The notes: generated by a model from the sequence alone, not told the origin. A stretch of DNA of 64,000 nucleotides from Paracoccaceae bacterium (GCA_016124615.1 WGNF01000002.1:310001-374000), one strand, 5' to 3'. Counted from the stretch's first letter, positions 43,038 through 53,739 are shown. Translations and numbers: made by a program.

Positions 43038-44570
43038 ATGCAAGCGCCTTCCATTCCGCCGGAAACGCCGGTGCTTCGGCTATCGGGCATCGCCAAATCC
43101 TTTCCCGGCGTGCGGGCCCTGTCCGGCGTCTCGCTGGAGCTTCATGCGGGCGAGGTGACGGCCCTCGTGGGTGAAAACGGGGCTGGCAAATCGACGATGG
43201 TGAAGATCCTGACCGGGATTTATCAGCCCGACTCCGGAACGATCGCGGTTGACGGGGTCGAGACCCGGTTTCCCACCGCATCCGCCGCGGCAGAGGCCGG
43301 GGTGACGGCAATCCATCAGGAAACCGTCCTCTTTGACGAATTGACGGTGGCCGAAAACATCTTTCTGGGCCATGCGCCGCGCACGCGGTTCGGGCTGATC
43401 GACCGGGCGGCGATGCTGCGCGAGGCGCGCGCGCTGCTGGCCCGGATCGGGGCCGAGTTGGACCCGGCGATCCGGCTGCGCGATCTGGGGATCGCCAACA
43501 AGCACCTTGTGGCGATCGCCCGCGCGCTGTCGATCGACGCCCGCGTGGTGATCATGGACGAGCCGACGGCGGCACTGTCCTACAAGGAAATCGAGGAACT
43601 TTATGATCTGGTCGCGCGGCTGAAGGCCGAGGGAAAGGCGATCCTGTTCATCAGCCACAAGTTTGACGAGATCTTCCGCATCGCCGACCGCTGGACGGTG
43701 TTCCGCGATGGGGAACTGGTGGGCGCCGGGCATATGCGCGACGTTACCGAAGGGCAGTTGGTGCAGATGATGGTCGGCCGCCCGGTCGATCAGATCTTTC
43801 CCAAGCGCCAGCATAGCCTTGGCGCGCCGGTGCTGACGGTTGCGGGCTACAGCCACGCGACCGAGTTCGAGGACATCAACTTTACCCTGCACCGCGGCGA
43901 AATCCTCGGCTTCTACGGCCTTGTCGGGGCGGGGCGGTCAGAGTTCATGCAGGCGTTGTTCGGCATCACCCGGCCATCCAAGGGCGCCTGCCGCGTCGGT
44001 GACCGGGTCGTGGTGATCCGCTCCACCGCCGAGGCGATTGCGCAGGGCATCGTCTATGTTCCCGAGGATCGCGGGCGGCAGGGCGCGGTGAAGGGCCTGC
44101 CGATCTATCAGAACGTCACGCTGCCATCGCTGCGGCGCACCTCGCGCCACGGGTTTCTGCGGCTGGCGCAAGAGTTCGCGCTGGCCCGCGAATATACCGA
44201 GCGGCTGGACCTGCGGGCGGCGTCGCTGGATCAGGATGTGGGGCTGCTGTCGGGCGGCAACCAGCAGAAGGTCGTCATCGCGAAATGGCTGGCGATGAAG
44301 CCGCGGGTGATCATCCTCGACGAGCCGACGAAGGGGATCGACATCGGGTCCAAGGCGGCGGTGCACGAATTCATGGCGGAACTGGCGGCGCAGGGGCTGG
44401 CGGTGATCATGGTCAGTTCCGAGATTCCCGAGGTACTGGGCATGTCGGACCGGGTCATCGTGATGCGCGAGGGGCGGATGGTGGCCGAATTCGCCAAGGA
44501 CCGCATGACGCCCGAACGGCTGGTGCGCGCCGCCGCGGGCCTTGCCGACACGACCGGGGCTGCCGCATGA
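43038..44570 (+). CDS. rhaT: Rhamnose ABC transporter ATPase RhaT
   Basis: A 510-residue double-ABC ATPase of the sugar-importer family. Domain 1 has Walker A ALVGENGAGKSTMVKIL and Walker B DARVVIMDEPTAALS; domain 2 has a degenerate Walker A (YGLVGAGRSEFMQALFG), signature LLSGGNQQKVVIAKWLA and IILDEPTKGIDIGSKAA. This asymmetry is normal for the family. The stop overlaps rhaP (ATGA). Confidence 0.95.
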   Translation: MQAPSIPPETPVLRLSGIAKSFPGVRALSGVSLELHAGEVTALVGENGAGKSTMVKILTGIYQPDSGTIAVDGVETRFPTASAAAEAGVTAIHQETVLFDELTVAENIFLGHAPRTRFGLIDRAAMLREARALLARIGAELDPAIRLRDLGIANKHLVAIARALSIDARVVIMDEPTAALSYKEIEELYDLVARLKAEGKAILFISHKFDEIFRIADRWTVFRDGELVGAGHMRDVTEGQLVQMMVGRPVDQIFPKRQHSLGAPVLTVAGYSHATEFEDINFTLHRGEILGFYGLVGAGRSEFMQALFGITRPSKGACRVGDRVVVIRSTAEAIAQGIVYVPEDRGRQGAVKGLPIYQNVTLPSLRRTSRHGFLRLAQEFALAREYTERLDLRAASLDQDVGLLSGGNQQKVVIAKWLAMKPRVIILDEPTKGIDIGSKAAVHEFMAELAAQGLAVIMVSSEIPEVLGMSDRVIVMREGRMVAEFAKDRMTPERLVRAAAGLADTTGAAA

Positions 44571-45541
44571 CCCGCCTGCTGACCTCCCGCGAGGCGCAGC
44601 TGGGCGTGGCGATCCTGGTGATGATCGCCCTGATCGCCGTGCGGTTCCCGGCCTTCGTGGCGCCCGCCAACCTTGCCAACGTGTTCAACGATACCTCGGC
44701 GCTGATCATCCTTGCGCTGGCGCAGATGGCGGTGATCCTGACCAAGTGCATCGACCTTTCGATCGCGGCGACGCTCGCGTTGTGTGGGATGGTGGCCGCG
44801 ATGATGAACGTTGCCGGGGTGCCGCTGGCGGCGATCATCCCGCTGGTGATCCTGCTTGGCGCCGGGCTTGGCGCGGTGAACGGGCTTCTGGTCTGGAAGC
44901 TCGACATCCCGCCAATCGTGGTGACGCTGGGCACGATGACGATCTATCGCGGCGTCATCTTCCTGATTTCCGGCGGCAAGTGGATCAACGACCAGCAGAT
45001 GAGCGCCGCATTCAAATCCTTCCCGCGCGCCGACTTCCTTTTTCTGCCGGTGCTGTCGTGGACGGCGATCCTGGTGGTGGTGGTCTTCGCCGTGCTGATC
45101 GGGCGCACGCCGCTGGGGCGCAGCTTTTTCGCCGTGGGGGGCAACCCCCACGCGGCGGTTTACACCGGCATCAACGTGGGGCGCACGCAGTTCCTGGCCT
45201 TCGTGATCTCGGGCGCGCTGGCCGGGCTGACGGGCTATCTTTGGGTGGCGCGCTATGCGGTGGCCTATGTCGACATCGCGGGCGGGTTCGAGCTTGACGT
45301 GGTCGCCGCCTGCGTGATCGGCGGCATTTCCATCGCGGGCGGCGCCGGATCGGTGGGCGGCGCGGTGCTGGGGGCGCTGTTTCTGGGCGTCATCAAGAAC
45401 GCGCTGCCGGTGATCGGCATCTCGCCATTCTGGCAGATGGCCATCTCGGGCACCGCGATCATCCTCGCCATCGCCGTCAACGCCAGCCAGGGCCGCACCA
45501 AGGGCCGCGTCATCCTCAAATCGGCGGAGCATGTGGCATGA
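44567..45541 (+). CDS. rhaP: Rhamnose ABC transporter permease RhaP
   Basis: A 324-residue inner-membrane permease of the ribose/rhamnose type with about ten helices: [20 protein letters not shown], then [19 protein letters not shown], the [19 protein letters not shown] segment and the [19 protein letters not shown] motif. It overlaps rhaT and rhaQ by 4 bases each. Confidence 0.94.
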   Translation: MTRLLTSREAQLGVAILVMIALIAVRFPAFVAPANLANVFNDTSALIILALAQMAVILTKCIDLSIAATLALCGMVAAMMNVAGVPLAAIIPLVILLGAGLGAVNGLLVWKLDIPPIVVTLGTMTIYRGVIFLISGGKWINDQQMSAAFKSFPRADFLFLPVLSWTAILVVVVFAVLIGRTPLGRSFFAVGGNPHAAVYTGINVGRTQFLAFVISGALAGLTGYLWVARYAVAYVDIAGGFELDVVAACVIGGISIAGGAGSVGGAVLGALFLGVIKNALPVIGISPFWQMAISGTAIILAIAVNASQGRTKGRVILKSAEHVA

Positions 45542-46539
45542 GCCTGTCCGACACCCCCCATGCGCGGCACATTCCGGACCGGCTGGCCAGCCCGCTGTCG
45601 CGCGCGCTGAAACGCTGGGAGGTGCTGCTGTTTCTGGTCGCCGCGGCGATCTTTGTCATCAACAGCTTCGCCTCGCCCTATTTCCTCGACCCGTGGAGCC
45701 TGAGCGACGCCACCTACAACTTTACCGAAAAGGCGATGATCGGCTTCGCGATGGCCCTGCTGATCATCGCCGGCGAGATCGACCTGTCGGTCGCCTCGAT
45801 CATGGCGCTGACCTCTACCGCGATGGGGTTCGCGGTCACGCTGGGCGCCGGAACGCCGGAACTGGTGGCGATCGGCATCGTTGTGGGGCTGGCCTGCGGG
45901 GCGTTCAACGGGATGCTGGTGGCGGGAATGGGCCTGCCCTCGATCGTCGTGACCATCGGCACGATGAGCCTGTTTCGCGGGATCAGCTACATCGTGCTGG
46001 GCGACAAGGCCTACAACGGTTACCCGGCAAGCTTCGCCTATTTCGGCCAGGGCTATGTCTGGTGGGTGTTTTCGTTCGAACTGGCGCTGTTCGCCGTGGC
46101 GGCCCTGGTCTTTGGCGTGCTCTTGCACCGCACCAACTTCGGCCGCGCGATCTATGTGATTGGCAACAACCCGGTGGCGGCGCTGTTTTCCGGCATTCGG
46201 GTCGCGCGGGTAAAGTTCATCCTGTTCCTGCTGACCGGCGTGATGTCGGGCATCGCCTCGATCTGCCTGACCTCGCGGCTGGGATCGACGCGCCCCTCGA
46301 TCGCTTTGGGGACAGAACTGGAGGCGGTGACGATGGTGGTGCTGGGCGGCGTCAACATCCTTGGCGGCTCGGGGACGATCCCGGGGGTGGTTCTGGCCGC
46401 GCTGGTGATGGGGCTTGTCACCTTCGGCTTTGGCCTTCTGAATGTGCCGGGCATCGTGATGTCGATCTTCATCGGGTTGCTGCTGATCGGGGTGATCGCG
46501 CTGCCGCGGCTGTGGGCAAGGGCCAGACGGAGGAGATGA
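45538..46539 (+). CDS. rhaQ: Rhamnose ABC transporter permease RhaQ
   Basis: The second permease, 333 residues, forming a heterodimer with RhaP. It has a cytoplasmic N-terminus, [39 protein letters not shown], and the [20 protein letters not shown] motif. It is coupled to rhaP by an ATGA overlap; the mutarotase gene starts 2 bases after its stop. Confidence 0.94.
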   Translation: MSLSDTPHARHIPDRLASPLSRALKRWEVLLFLVAAAIFVINSFASPYFLDPWSLSDATYNFTEKAMIGFAMALLIIAGEIDLSVASIMALTSTAMGFAVTLGAGTPELVAIGIVVGLACGAFNGMLVAGMGLPSIVVTIGTMSLFRGISYIVLGDKAYNGYPASFAYFGQGYVWWVFSFELALFAVAALVFGVLLHRTNFGRAIYVIGNNPVAALFSGIRVARVKFILFLLTGVMSGIASICLTSRLGSTRPSIALGTELEAVTMVVLGGVNILGGSGTIPGVVLAALVMGLVTFGFGLLNVPGIVMSIFIGLLLIGVIALPRLWARARRRR

Positions 46540-46541
46540 CG

Positions 46542-46856
46542 ATGGAAAAGTATGCCTTCCGGATGCGCCTCAATCCGGGGATGGAGGCGGAGTATCGCCG
46601 CCGCCACGACGCGATCTGGCCGGAACTGGTGGACCTGCTGAAAGCGGCGGGTGTCAGTGATTACTCGATCCATCTGGACCGGGAAACCAACCTGCTGTTC
46701 GGCGTGCTCTGGCGCCGCGCGGATCACGGCATGGACGCGCTTCCCACGCATCCGGTGATGCGCCGCTGGTGGGCGCACATGGCCGACCTCATGGAGGTGA
46801 GGCCCGATGACGAACCCGTGGCCGTGCCGTTGGTCCCGATGTTCCACATGCCATGA
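46542..46856 (+). CDS. rhaM: L-rhamnose mutarotase RhaM (RhaU)
   Basis: RhaM interconverts alpha and beta anomers of L-rhamnose so the isomerase is supplied. The 104-residue length is the family norm. Tyr18 and His22 in [17 protein letters not shown] correspond to the catalytic residues of the E. coli enzyme, and [20 protein letters not shown] and [10 protein letters not shown] are typical. I start at 46542, where GGAGGAG is properly spaced; the ATG at 46536 is too close to it. Confidence 0.95.
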   Translation: MEKYAFRMRLNPGMEAEYRRRHDAIWPELVDLLKAAGVSDYSIHLDRETNLLFGVLWRRADHGMDALPTHPVMRRWWAHMADLMEVRPDDEPVAVPLVPMFHMP

Positions 46857-48241
46857 CCGCCCCGCGCCATATCGCCGTCATCGACATCGGCAAGACCAAT
46901 GCCAAGCTTGCGCTGGTGGACCGTGTGGCGCTGCGCGAGATTGCGGTGGTGACACAGCCGAACCGGGTGCTGCCCGGCCCGCCCTGGCCGCATTTCGATA
47001 CCGAAGGGATATGGGCCTTCCTGCTGGCGGCGCTGGCGCACTTCCACGCCTTGCACCGAGTCGATGCGATTTCGGTCACGACGCACGGCGCCTGTGCCGC
47101 GCTGCTGACGGCCGATGGAACGCTGGCGGCGCCGGTGCTGGACTATGAACACGACGGCCCCGATCACACCGCCGCAGACTACGACGCCTTGCGGCCGGGA
47201 TTTGCCGAGACCGGCTCGCCCTGTCTGGCGCAAGGCCTGAACCTTGGCGCGCAGCTGTATTGGCAGTTTCAGGCGGATCCCGGGCTGCGTCAGCGGGTGG
47301 CTTGGGTGGTGACGTGGCCGCAATACTGGGGGCACCGGCTGACGGGCGTGGCGGCCACCGACGTAACCTCGCTTGGTTGCCACACCGATCTGTGGAACCC
47401 GGCGACGCGGGGGTTTTCGTCCCTCGTCGGCCGTCTGGGCTTGACCGGCCGTTTCGCACCGCCACGGCGGCCGGGCGACATCCTCGGCCCGATCCTGCCG
47501 CAGATCGCGGCGCAGACCGGGCTTGACCCGACCACGCCGGTGGCCTGCGGCATCCACGATTCCAACGCCTCGCTGCTGCCGCATCTGCTGGGCCGCGACC
47601 CGCCCTTCTCGGTGGTGTCGACCGGCACGTGGGTCGTCACCATGTCGGTTGGCGGGCGCCCGGTTCGCCTTGATGAAGGCCGCGATACGCTGATCAACGT
47701 GAATGCCCTTGGCGATCCGGTCCCGTCCGCCCGTTTCATGGGCGGGCGCGAATACGAAAAGCTCCGGGCAGGACGGGAGGTGACCCCCGGCGCGGCGGCC
47801 GTGGCCGAGGCGCTGGCGCGCGGGGTCATGCTGCTGCCCGCAGTCGAGCCCGGATCGGGGCCGTTCCGCGGCCACCGCATGGCCTGGACGCCGCCCGACG
47901 CCGAAATCGGCGAGGAGGTTCGCGCGGCGGCGCTGTCGTTCTACCTTGCGCTGATGACGGCGGAATGCCTCGCAATCACCGGCGCGGCGGGGCCGGTGGT
48001 GGTCGAGGGGCCATTCGCGTCAAACCTTTTGTTCCGCCAGATGCTGGCGGCGGCCGTCGGTCGCCCGGTCGTGGCCTCCTCGTCGCGCACCGGAACCAGC
48101 ATCGGTGCCGCGATGCTGTTCGGCGGGCGGGTTGAGGCCCCCGCGCCTTTGGATGTTCCAGAGCCCGACCCGCAGCACGCCATCCTGCGCCGCTATGCCG
48201 AGGCCTGGCGCGTGGCGGTTGCGGCGCAAGGCGCGGATTGA
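46853..48241 (+). CDS. rhaK: Rhamnulokinase-type FGGY carbohydrate kinase RhaK
   Basis: A 462-residue FGGY kinase that phosphorylates the rhamnose intermediate, in this pathway L-rhamnulose, to the aldolase substrate. Motifs: [20 protein letters not shown] (phosphate 1), [34 protein letters not shown] and the C-terminal [12 protein letters not shown]. It overlaps the mutarotase gene by 4 bases and ends the uptake operon. In Rhizobium the RhaK protein is also needed for transport; whether this holds here is unknown. Confidence 0.9.
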   Translation: MTAPRHIAVIDIGKTNAKLALVDRVALREIAVVTQPNRVLPGPPWPHFDTEGIWAFLLAALAHFHALHRVDAISVTTHGACAALLTADGTLAAPVLDYEHDGPDHTAADYDALRPGFAETGSPCLAQGLNLGAQLYWQFQADPGLRQRVAWVVTWPQYWGHRLTGVAATDVTSLGCHTDLWNPATRGFSSLVGRLGLTGRFAPPRRPGDILGPILPQIAAQTGLDPTTPVACGIHDSNASLLPHLLGRDPPFSVVSTGTWVVTMSVGGRPVRLDEGRDTLINVNALGDPVPSARFMGGREYEKLRAGREVTPGAAAVAEALARGVMLLPAVEPGSGPFRGHRMAWTPPDAEIGEEVRAAALSFYLALMTAECLAITGAAGPVVVEGPFASNLLFRQMLAAAVGRPVVASSSRTGTSIGAAMLFGGRVEAPAPLDVPEPDPQHAILRRYAEAWRVAVAAQGAD

Positions 48242-48579
48242 GCGGGGGACTGGCGCGCCGCATATTTCAACACGGCGATGCGCCCAGCCAATTGTTGCTC
48301 CGTTGCGCCGGCGCCGTATCGCAGATCGGATCGGCATGACGGACACCGCCCGCCGAAATCCCCAGGAACGGAAAGAACACCACGCCCGCCGTCAGGATCG
48401 CGACGGTCACCGACAGCAGGACGATCTGCACGAACGCCCGTTCGCATGGCGCGAACAGCAGGTGGCAGCTGGGCCCCTTGTTGATGGGCCCCGGTCACCG
48501 CGCGGCCCCATCGCGGCCATCGCGCTGCCCGATTCCATTGTTACTCACATGGAAACGACTCAGGGCTTTGAGGTGAGTT
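48242..48579. other. 338-bp gap between rhaK and the secreted-protein gene
   Basis: The gap contains a candidate leftward small reading frame (48267-48494, listed separately). No convincing terminator follows rhaK. A GAGGTGAG ribosome site precedes the next gene. No other feature was recognised. Confidence 0.5.
48267..48431 (-). CDS. Candidate small membrane or secreted protein (possible gene remnant)
   Basis: A leftward frame, open from 48494 to the stop at 48267, has strong third-position GC bias and reads as a hydrophobic segment (VQIVLLSVTVAILTAGVVFF, then PFLGISAGGV) followed by a short polar tail with two cysteines (DPICDTAPAQRSNNWLGASP). A GTG at 48431 would give 54 residues; no ATG is available and the ribosome site is weak. 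An in-frame stop lies at 48495-48497. It may be a real small protein with a non-ATG start or the decayed end of a longer gene. Function unknown. Confidence 0.4.
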   Translation of the reverse strand: MQIVLLSVTVAILTAGVVFFPFLGISAGGVRHADPICDTAPAQRSNNWLGASPC

Positions 48580-49563
48580 ATGGACCGCACACGCAAACTC
48601 GCAATGATCGGCGCAACCTTCCTGTTGGCCGCTGCGACGGGGCAATACATGCAAAGCGGCCGCCTGCAGCGGTCGACGGTGCCTGTCGTTCCCGCCATCG
48701 TTGCCAAGGCGCAGCCACCGGCGCAGAAACCCGCCGCGCAGCCCCTCCAAGTTTCCGCCCCGGCCGATGCGGGTCCGGCTCCGATTCTGCCGACCCCCGC
48801 GCTGGCGGCGCCTTTGCCCTCCGACACCGTCTCGATCGTGCTTCCGCAGGGCGAGGATGTGCCTAAGGCGCAGCCGCTGTCCTGCGATCCGGTGCTGACG
48901 CTGTCGGTCAAGCCGGGCGCCATGCTGTCGCTGGCGTTGACGGCGCCCTGCAACGCCAACGCGCGCGTGGTGATCCTGGCCGACGGGCTTTCGTTTACCG
49001 GCCTCACCTCGGCTGCGGGGCTGCTCGCGGTCGATCTGCCGGCAATGGCCGACCCCGCGCGCGTGACGGTGCGCTTTGCCGGTGGCGCCACGGTGACGGC
49101 CGGGGCCGATGTGCCGGGCCTGAAGGCGTTCGAGCGGGTCGGCGTGCAATGGATGGGCCCCGATGCCTTCGCCCTTCACGCGCTTGAATTCGGGGCCGAT
49201 TTCGGCACCGGTGGCGATGTTTCGGCGGCGGCGCCCCGCGCGCCCGCCGATGTCGCGATGACTAGCGGCGGGTTTTTGACCGGCCTTGGCGATGCGAGCG
49301 TGGATCTGCCGATGCAGGCCGAGGTCTACACTGTCCCGAAGGCACTCGCCACGGCGGGGAAGGTGCGGATCGTCCTTGATGCGCCGGTTCGCGCGGCAAC
49401 CTGCGGGCGCGAGATGCTGGGCCAGATGCTGACCGTAAGGCCGGGCGGCAAGCCCGCCACCTCTGATCTGTCGCTGGCGATGCCGGATTGCGACCCGGCC
49501 AGCTTTGGCCAGTTCGTCGAACTTCCCGGTATTGTGCCCGACCTTGCCGTGGCGTCGCGCTAG
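48580..49563 (+). CDS. Secreted hypothetical protein with four cysteines
   Basis: A 327-residue protein with an N-terminal signal-anchor (RKLAMIGATFLLAAATGQYM), a Pro/Ala/Gln-rich stretch to ~85, and a beta-rich domain with four cysteines (PLSCDPVLTL, LTAPCNANAR, RAATCGREML, AMPDCDPASF) that could make two disulfides. I recall similar Rhodobacteraceae proteins with uninformative names, without known function. GAGGTGAG precedes the ATG. It converges on radC with one base between the stops. Confidence 0.7.
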   Translation: MDRTRKLAMIGATFLLAAATGQYMQSGRLQRSTVPVVPAIVAKAQPPAQKPAAQPLQVSAPADAGPAPILPTPALAAPLPSDTVSIVLPQGEDVPKAQPLSCDPVLTLSVKPGAMLSLALTAPCNANARVVILADGLSFTGLTSAAGLLAVDLPAMADPARVTVRFAGGATVTAGADVPGLKAFERVGVQWMGPDAFALHALEFGADFGTGGDVSAAAPRAPADVAMTSGGFLTGLGDASVDLPMQAEVYTVPKALATAGKVRIVLDAPVRAATCGREMLGQMLTVRPGGKPATSDLSLAMPDCDPASFGQFVELPGIVPDLAVASR

Positions 49564-49564
49564 T

Positions 49565-50329
49565 TCAGACATAGCCGGCCGAGCGCAGGCTGATTTCGCG
49601 CGACTTGCCGATGATCAGGTGGTCGTGCAGCGTCAGCCCCAGCACCTGCGCGGCATCCTGAATCTGCAGGGTCATGGTGATGTCGGCGTCGGAGGGGGTC
49701 GGATCGCCCGAGGGATGGTTGTGGACCAGAATCATCGCCGAGGCGTTCAATTCCAGCGCCCGCTTCACCACCTCGCGCGGGTAGACCGGCACATGATCCA
49801 CGGTGCCGCGCGCCTGTTCCTCATCCGCGATCAGCACGTTCTTGCGGTCGAGGTAAAGCACCCGGAACTGCTCGGTTTCCCGATGCGCCATCGCGGTGTG
49901 GCAATAGTCCAGCAGCGCGTCCCAGCTTGACAGCACCGGCCGGTGCATCACCCGCGCGCGCGCCAGACGCTGCGCCGCCGCCTCGACGATCTTGAGCGTC
50001 TGCACGACGGCGGGACCGACGCCCCGGACCGCAAGCAACCGGGCCTCTGGCGCCGTGACGACGCGGTTGAAATCCTCCCCGAAGGTTTCAAGCAGGCTGC
50101 GGGCGAGCGGTTTCACATCCCGGCGCGGAAGCGCGAGAAACAGCACCAGTTCCAGCAATTCGTAGTCAGGTATCGCCGCCGCGCCGCCATCCTTGAAGCG
50201 TTCACGCAATCGGGCGCGGTGGTCTACGATGTAGGATGGCAGCCGCCCCTCGGGCAGGGCGACCGCTTCGGCCTCGTCAGGGGCGAACAGCGGCAGCGGG
50301 GCTTCGTGGAAGGCGGGCGGGCGGTGCAT
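49565..50329 (-). CDS. radC: RadC-family JAB-domain protein
   Basis: A 254-residue RadC protein: N-terminal helix-hairpin-helix region (LRERFKDGGAAAIPDYELLE, LLAVRGVGPAVVQTLKIVEA) and a C-terminal JAB/MPN domain with the metal motif ILVHNHPSGDPTPSDADI. The role in repair is unproven in this family. I start at the ATG at 50329; an upstream in-frame extension overlaps the dnaJ terminator and lacks homology. It is the next gene leftward after dnaKJ but is separated by a terminator. Confidence 0.92.
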   Translation of the reverse strand: MHRPPAFHEAPLPLFAPDEAEAVALPEGRLPSYIVDHRARLRERFKDGGAAAIPDYELLELVLFLALPRRDVKPLARSLLETFGEDFNRVVTAPEARLLAVRGVGPAVVQTLKIVEAAAQRLARARVMHRPVLSSWDALLDYCHTAMAHRETEQFRVLYLDRKNVLIADEEQARGTVDHVPVYPREVVKRALELNASAMILVHNHPSGDPTPSDADITMTLQIQDAAQVLGLTLHDHLIIGKSREISLRSAGYV

Positions 50330-50371
50330 GCGCCCACTGTGGTGCGGGAGCGTGAAGGAAGCATTAATGCA

Positions 50372-50395
50372 AAACGGCGACCGAAGCCGCCGTTT
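50372..50395 (-). terminator. Rho-independent terminator of the dnaK-dnaJ operon
   Basis: In the leftward direction AAACGGCG, an 8-base loop and CGCCGTTT form a perfect stem followed by TTTTGC, 48 bases beyond dnaJ. This is a typical factor-independent terminator. Confidence 0.75.
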
Positions 50396-50415
50396 GTGCC
50401 ACGTTTCCACAACTG

Positions 50416-50437
50416 GCCCGCGGCATGCACCGCGGGC
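50416..50437 (-). terminator. First hairpin after dnaJ
   Basis: GCCCGCGG-CATGCA-CCGCGGGC is a perfect 8-bp stem 5 bases past the dnaJ stop. With no T-run it probably protects the mRNA end or assists the terminator just beyond. Confidence 0.6.
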
Positions 50438-50442
50438 GCGCC

Positions 50443-51579
50443 TTACCCCTTCATCCCGTCCCAGAAGCCCTTCACCTTGGTGAAGAACGACGAGCCTTCC
50501 GGGTTGTTGTCCTCGCTCAGCTTCTCGAACTCGCGCAGCAGTTCTTTTTGCCGCGCGGTCAGGTTCACCGGGGTTTCCACCGCCAGTTCGATCAGCATGT
50601 CACCATGACCGCCCCCGCGCAGCGCGGGCATCCCTTTGGAACGCAAGCGCATTTGCTTTCCGGTCTGGCTGCCTGCGGGCACTTTCACCTTGCTGCGGCC
50701 ACCGTCGATCGTGGGCACGTCGATATCGCCCCCCAGCGCCGCCGCGGTGATCGCCACCGGCACGCGGCAATAAAGGTTAACCCCGTCGCGCTGAAAGATC
50801 GGATGCTCGCGCACTTCAATGAAGATGTAGAGGTCGCCGGTGGGGCCGCCGCGCATTCCGGCCTCACCCTCACCCGCCAGTCGGATGCGGGTGCCGGTTT
50901 CCACCCCGGCCGGGATGTTGACGGACAGCGCGCGTTCCTTCTCGATCCGGCCGGCGCCGCCGCAGGCGCGGCAGGGGTTCTTGACGATCTGGCCCATGCC
51001 GCCGCAGGTCGGGCAGGTCCGTTCGACGGTGAAGAAGCCCTGTTGCGCGCGCACCTTGCCCATGCCCGAGCAGGTCGGGCAGGTCACCGGCTCGGCACCG
51101 CCCTCGGCGCCGGTGCCGTTGCACGACGCGCAGGCCACCGAGGCGGGCACGTTGATCGTTTTCTGCACACCCGCATAGGCTTCTTCCAGCGTCACGCGCA
51201 GGTTGTAGCGCAGGTCCGACCCGCGTTGGGCGCGGCTGCGCCCCCCGGCGCCACCGCGGCCGCCCATGAAATCGCCGAACAAATCCTCGAACACGTCCGA
51301 GAACGCCGAGGCGAAATCGCCCTGTCCGCGCCCGCCACCACCGCCCATGCCGCCTTCGAAGGCGGCGTGGCCGTAGCGGTCATAGGCGGCCCGCTTGGTA
51401 TCGTCCTTCAGCGTATCGTAGGCTTCGTTGACGTCCTTGAACTGCGCCTCGGCATCGGGGTTGGACGAGTTGCGATCGGGATGAAGCTCTTTCGCCTTCT
51501 GGCGATAGGCTTTCTTCAACTCGTCCGCCGATGCCCCGCGTGCGACGCCGAGAACCTCGTAGTAGTCCCGCTTAGCCAT
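50443..51579 (-). CDS. dnaJ: Co-chaperone DnaJ
   Basis: DnaJ delivers unfolded proteins to DnaK and stimulates its ATPase. The 378-residue type I protein has the J domain with HPD ([11 protein letters not shown]), a Gly-rich region ([15 protein letters not shown]), four zinc-binding CxxCxGxG repeats ([32 protein letters not shown]) and the C-terminal substrate domains. It follows dnaK after 69 bases that contain a hairpin. Confidence 0.98.
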   Translation of the reverse strand: MAKRDYYEVLGVARGASADELKKAYRQKAKELHPDRNSSNPDAEAQFKDVNEAYDTLKDDTKRAAYDRYGHAAFEGGMGGGGGRGQGDFASAFSDVFEDLFGDFMGGRGGAGGRSRAQRGSDLRYNLRVTLEEAYAGVQKTINVPASVACASCNGTGAEGGAEPVTCPTCSGMGKVRAQQGFFTVERTCPTCGGMGQIVKNPCRACGGAGRIEKERALSVNIPAGVETGTRIRLAGEGEAGMRGGPTGDLYIFIEVREHPIFQRDGVNLYCRVPVAITAAALGGDIDVPTIDGGRSKVKVPAGSQTGKQMRLRSKGMPALRGGGHGDMLIELAVETPVNLTARQKELLREFEKLSEDNNPEGSSFFTKVKGFWDGMKG

Positions 51580-51596
51580 TCAGCACCTCTATCCGG

Positions 51597-51617
51597 AACG
51601 GGCGAAAGCGGCCCGTT
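51597..51617 (-). terminator. Intercistronic hairpin between dnaK and dnaJ
   Basis: AACGGGC-GAAAGCG-GCCCGTT is a perfect 7-bp stem. It could lower dnaJ relative to dnaK or stabilise the processed dnaK message. Confidence 0.5.
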
Positions 51618-51648
51618 GCCGAGCCGCCTTCTTGCCGTTCGCGTGCGG

Positions 51649-53556
51649 TTACGACCGCTTTTTCTTGTCGAGATCTTCGAAGTCGGCATCGACGATGTCA
51701 TCGTCGACCGACCGCGGGCCATCCTCGTCCGACTCTGGCGCGCCTTCCGAGGCTTGCGCCTTGTAGATCGCTTCGCCCAGACGCATCGCGGCTTCGGTCA
51801 GGTTCTGAACCGCGCCCTTGATCTTGCCGACGTTGTCGCTTTCCAGAGTTTCCTCCAGCGCGCCCATCGCCAGTTCGATCGCCTCGACGGTCGAGGGGTC
51901 GACCTTGTCGCCATGTTCCTCGATCGACTTCTTGGTCGAGTGGATCAGGCTTTCGGCCTGGTTCCGGGTCTCGACCAGTTCGCGGCGGGCCTTGTCGGCT
52001 TCGGCATTCGCCTCGGCGTCCTTGACCATCTTTTCGATATCCGCATCCGACAGGCCACCCGAAGCCTGGATGGTGATCTTCTGCTCTTTCCCGGTGCCCT
52101 TGTCGCGCGCCGAGACCGAGACGATGCCGTTCGCGTCGATGTCGAAGGTCACCTCGATCTGCGGCATGCCGCGCGGGGCCGGCGGGATCTGTTCCAGATT
52201 GAACTGGCCCAGCATCTTGTTGTCGGCTGCCATCTCGCGCTCGCCCTGGAACACCCGGATCGTCACCGCGTTCTGGTTGTCCTCGGCGGTCGAGAAGATC
52301 TGAGACTTCTTGGTCGGGATCGTGGTGTTGCGGTCGATCAGCCGGGTGAACACCCCGCCCAGCGTTTCGATGCCCAGCGACAGCGGGGTCACGTCCAGCA
52401 GCACGACGTCTTTCACGTCGCCCTGCAGAACACCGGCCTGAATGGCGGCGCCGAGCGCCACGACTTCATCCGGGTTCACACCCTTGTGCGGCTCTTTCCC
52501 GAAGAACTTGGTGACCTCTTCGACCACTTTCGGCATCCGGGTCATACCACCGACCAGCACGACCTCGTCGATGTCGGCCTTCGAGACGCCGGCATCCTTC
52601 AGCGCCGCGTCGCAGGGCTTCATCGAGCGTTTGATCAGGTCGGCGACGAGGCTTTCCAGCTTGGCGCGGGTCAGCTTCATGACCATGTGCAGCGGCGCGC
52701 CGTTCGAGCCCATCGAGATGAACGGCTGGTTGATCTCGGTCTGCTGGCTGGACGACAGCTCGATCTTGGCTTTTTCGGCGGCTTCCTTCAGCCGCTGAAG
52801 CGCCATCTTGTCCTTGGTCAGGTCGACGCCGTGTTCTTTTTTGAACTCGTCGGCCAGATAGTTCACGATGCGCATGTCGAAGTCTTCGCCGCCGAGGAAC
52901 GTATCTCCGTTGGTCGATTTCACTTCGAACAGGCCATCGTCGATCTCAAGGATGGTGATGTCGAACGTGCCGCCGCCAAGGTCGTAGACGGCGATGGTCT
53001 TGGTGTCTTTCTTGTCGAGCCCGTAGGCCAGCGCGGCGGCCGTGGGTTCGTTGATGATGCGCAGCACTTCAAGGCCCGCGATCTTGCCCGCGTCCTTGGT
53101 GGCCTGACGCTGGGCGTCGTTGAAGTAGGCGGGCACGGTGATGACGGCCTGCGTGACTTCTTCGCCAAGATAGCTTTCCGCGGTTTCCTTCATCTTCTGA
53201 AGGATCATCGCCGAGACCTGGCTGGGCGAGTATTTCTCGCCATGCACTTCGACCCAGGCGTCGCCGTTGCCGCCGTTCACGATGTTGAACGGAACCAGCT
53301 TGCGATCCTTCTCGACCTCCGCATCATCGACGCGGCGCCCGATCAGGCGCTTGACGGCGTAGACGGTGTTGGAGGGGTTGGTGACGGCCTGCCGCTTTGC
53401 GGACTGACCCACCAGACGTTCACTGTCGGTAAAGCCGACGACGGAGGGCGTGGTGCGCGCGCCTTCCGAGTTCTCGATCACACGCGGCTGCGATCCGTCC
53501 ATGATGGCGACGCAGGAGTTCGTGGTCCCGAGGTCGATCCCGATGACTTTGGCCAT
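51649..53556 (-). CDS. dnaK: Molecular chaperone DnaK (Hsp70)
   Basis: DnaK is the main Hsp70. The 635-residue protein starts [20 protein letters not shown], with the ATPase motifs [20 protein letters not shown] and [17 protein letters not shown], the substrate-binding domain ([20 protein letters not shown]) and an acidic tail ending near [13 protein letters not shown]. Start at 53556; the in-frame upstream codons are leader sequence. It is transcribed from a clear heat-shock promoter and followed by dnaJ. Confidence 0.99.
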   Translation of the reverse strand: MAKVIGIDLGTTNSCVAIMDGSQPRVIENSEGARTTPSVVGFTDSERLVGQSAKRQAVTNPSNTVYAVKRLIGRRVDDAEVEKDRKLVPFNIVNGGNGDAWVEVHGEKYSPSQVSAMILQKMKETAESYLGEEVTQAVITVPAYFNDAQRQATKDAGKIAGLEVLRIINEPTAAALAYGLDKKDTKTIAVYDLGGGTFDITILEIDDGLFEVKSTNGDTFLGGEDFDMRIVNYLADEFKKEHGVDLTKDKMALQRLKEAAEKAKIELSSSQQTEINQPFISMGSNGAPLHMVMKLTRAKLESLVADLIKRSMKPCDAALKDAGVSKADIDEVVLVGGMTRMPKVVEEVTKFFGKEPHKGVNPDEVVALGAAIQAGVLQGDVKDVVLLDVTPLSLGIETLGGVFTRLIDRNTTIPTKKSQIFSTAEDNQNAVTIRVFQGEREMAADNKMLGQFNLEQIPPAPRGMPQIEVTFDIDANGIVSVSARDKGTGKEQKITIQASGGLSDADIEKMVKDAEANAEADKARRELVETRNQAESLIHSTKKSIEEHGDKVDPSTVEAIELAMGALEETLESDNVGKIKGAVQNLTEAAMRLGEAIYKAQASEGAPESDEDGPRSVDDDIVDADFEDLDKKKRS

Positions 53557-53678
53557 ATCTGTTACCTCTTCCTTCGGCGATATTGTGGGGGCAGGCCCGG
53601 ATGCGGCCCCTGTCCCCGATCCCAAACCATGATCGCGCCACGCCTGCCTTTGCGTAGCCCGACCGAGCTTCCCGGCGT

Positions 53679-53707
53679 ATATAAGAGGGGGTTATGGGGC
53701 CTGCAAG
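53679..53707 (-). promoter_or_regulatory. RpoH (sigma-32) promoter of dnaK
   Basis: On the minus strand CTTG (53707-53704), an 18-base spacer and CTTATAT (53685-53679) match the alphaproteobacterial heat-shock promoter. This implies a dnaK leader of about 115 bases. The -35 lies 33 bases from the alkB start on the other strand. Confidence 0.75.
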
Positions 53708-53739
53708 CACTGCGCCGAAGGGAAAGCCAGGACAGAGCA

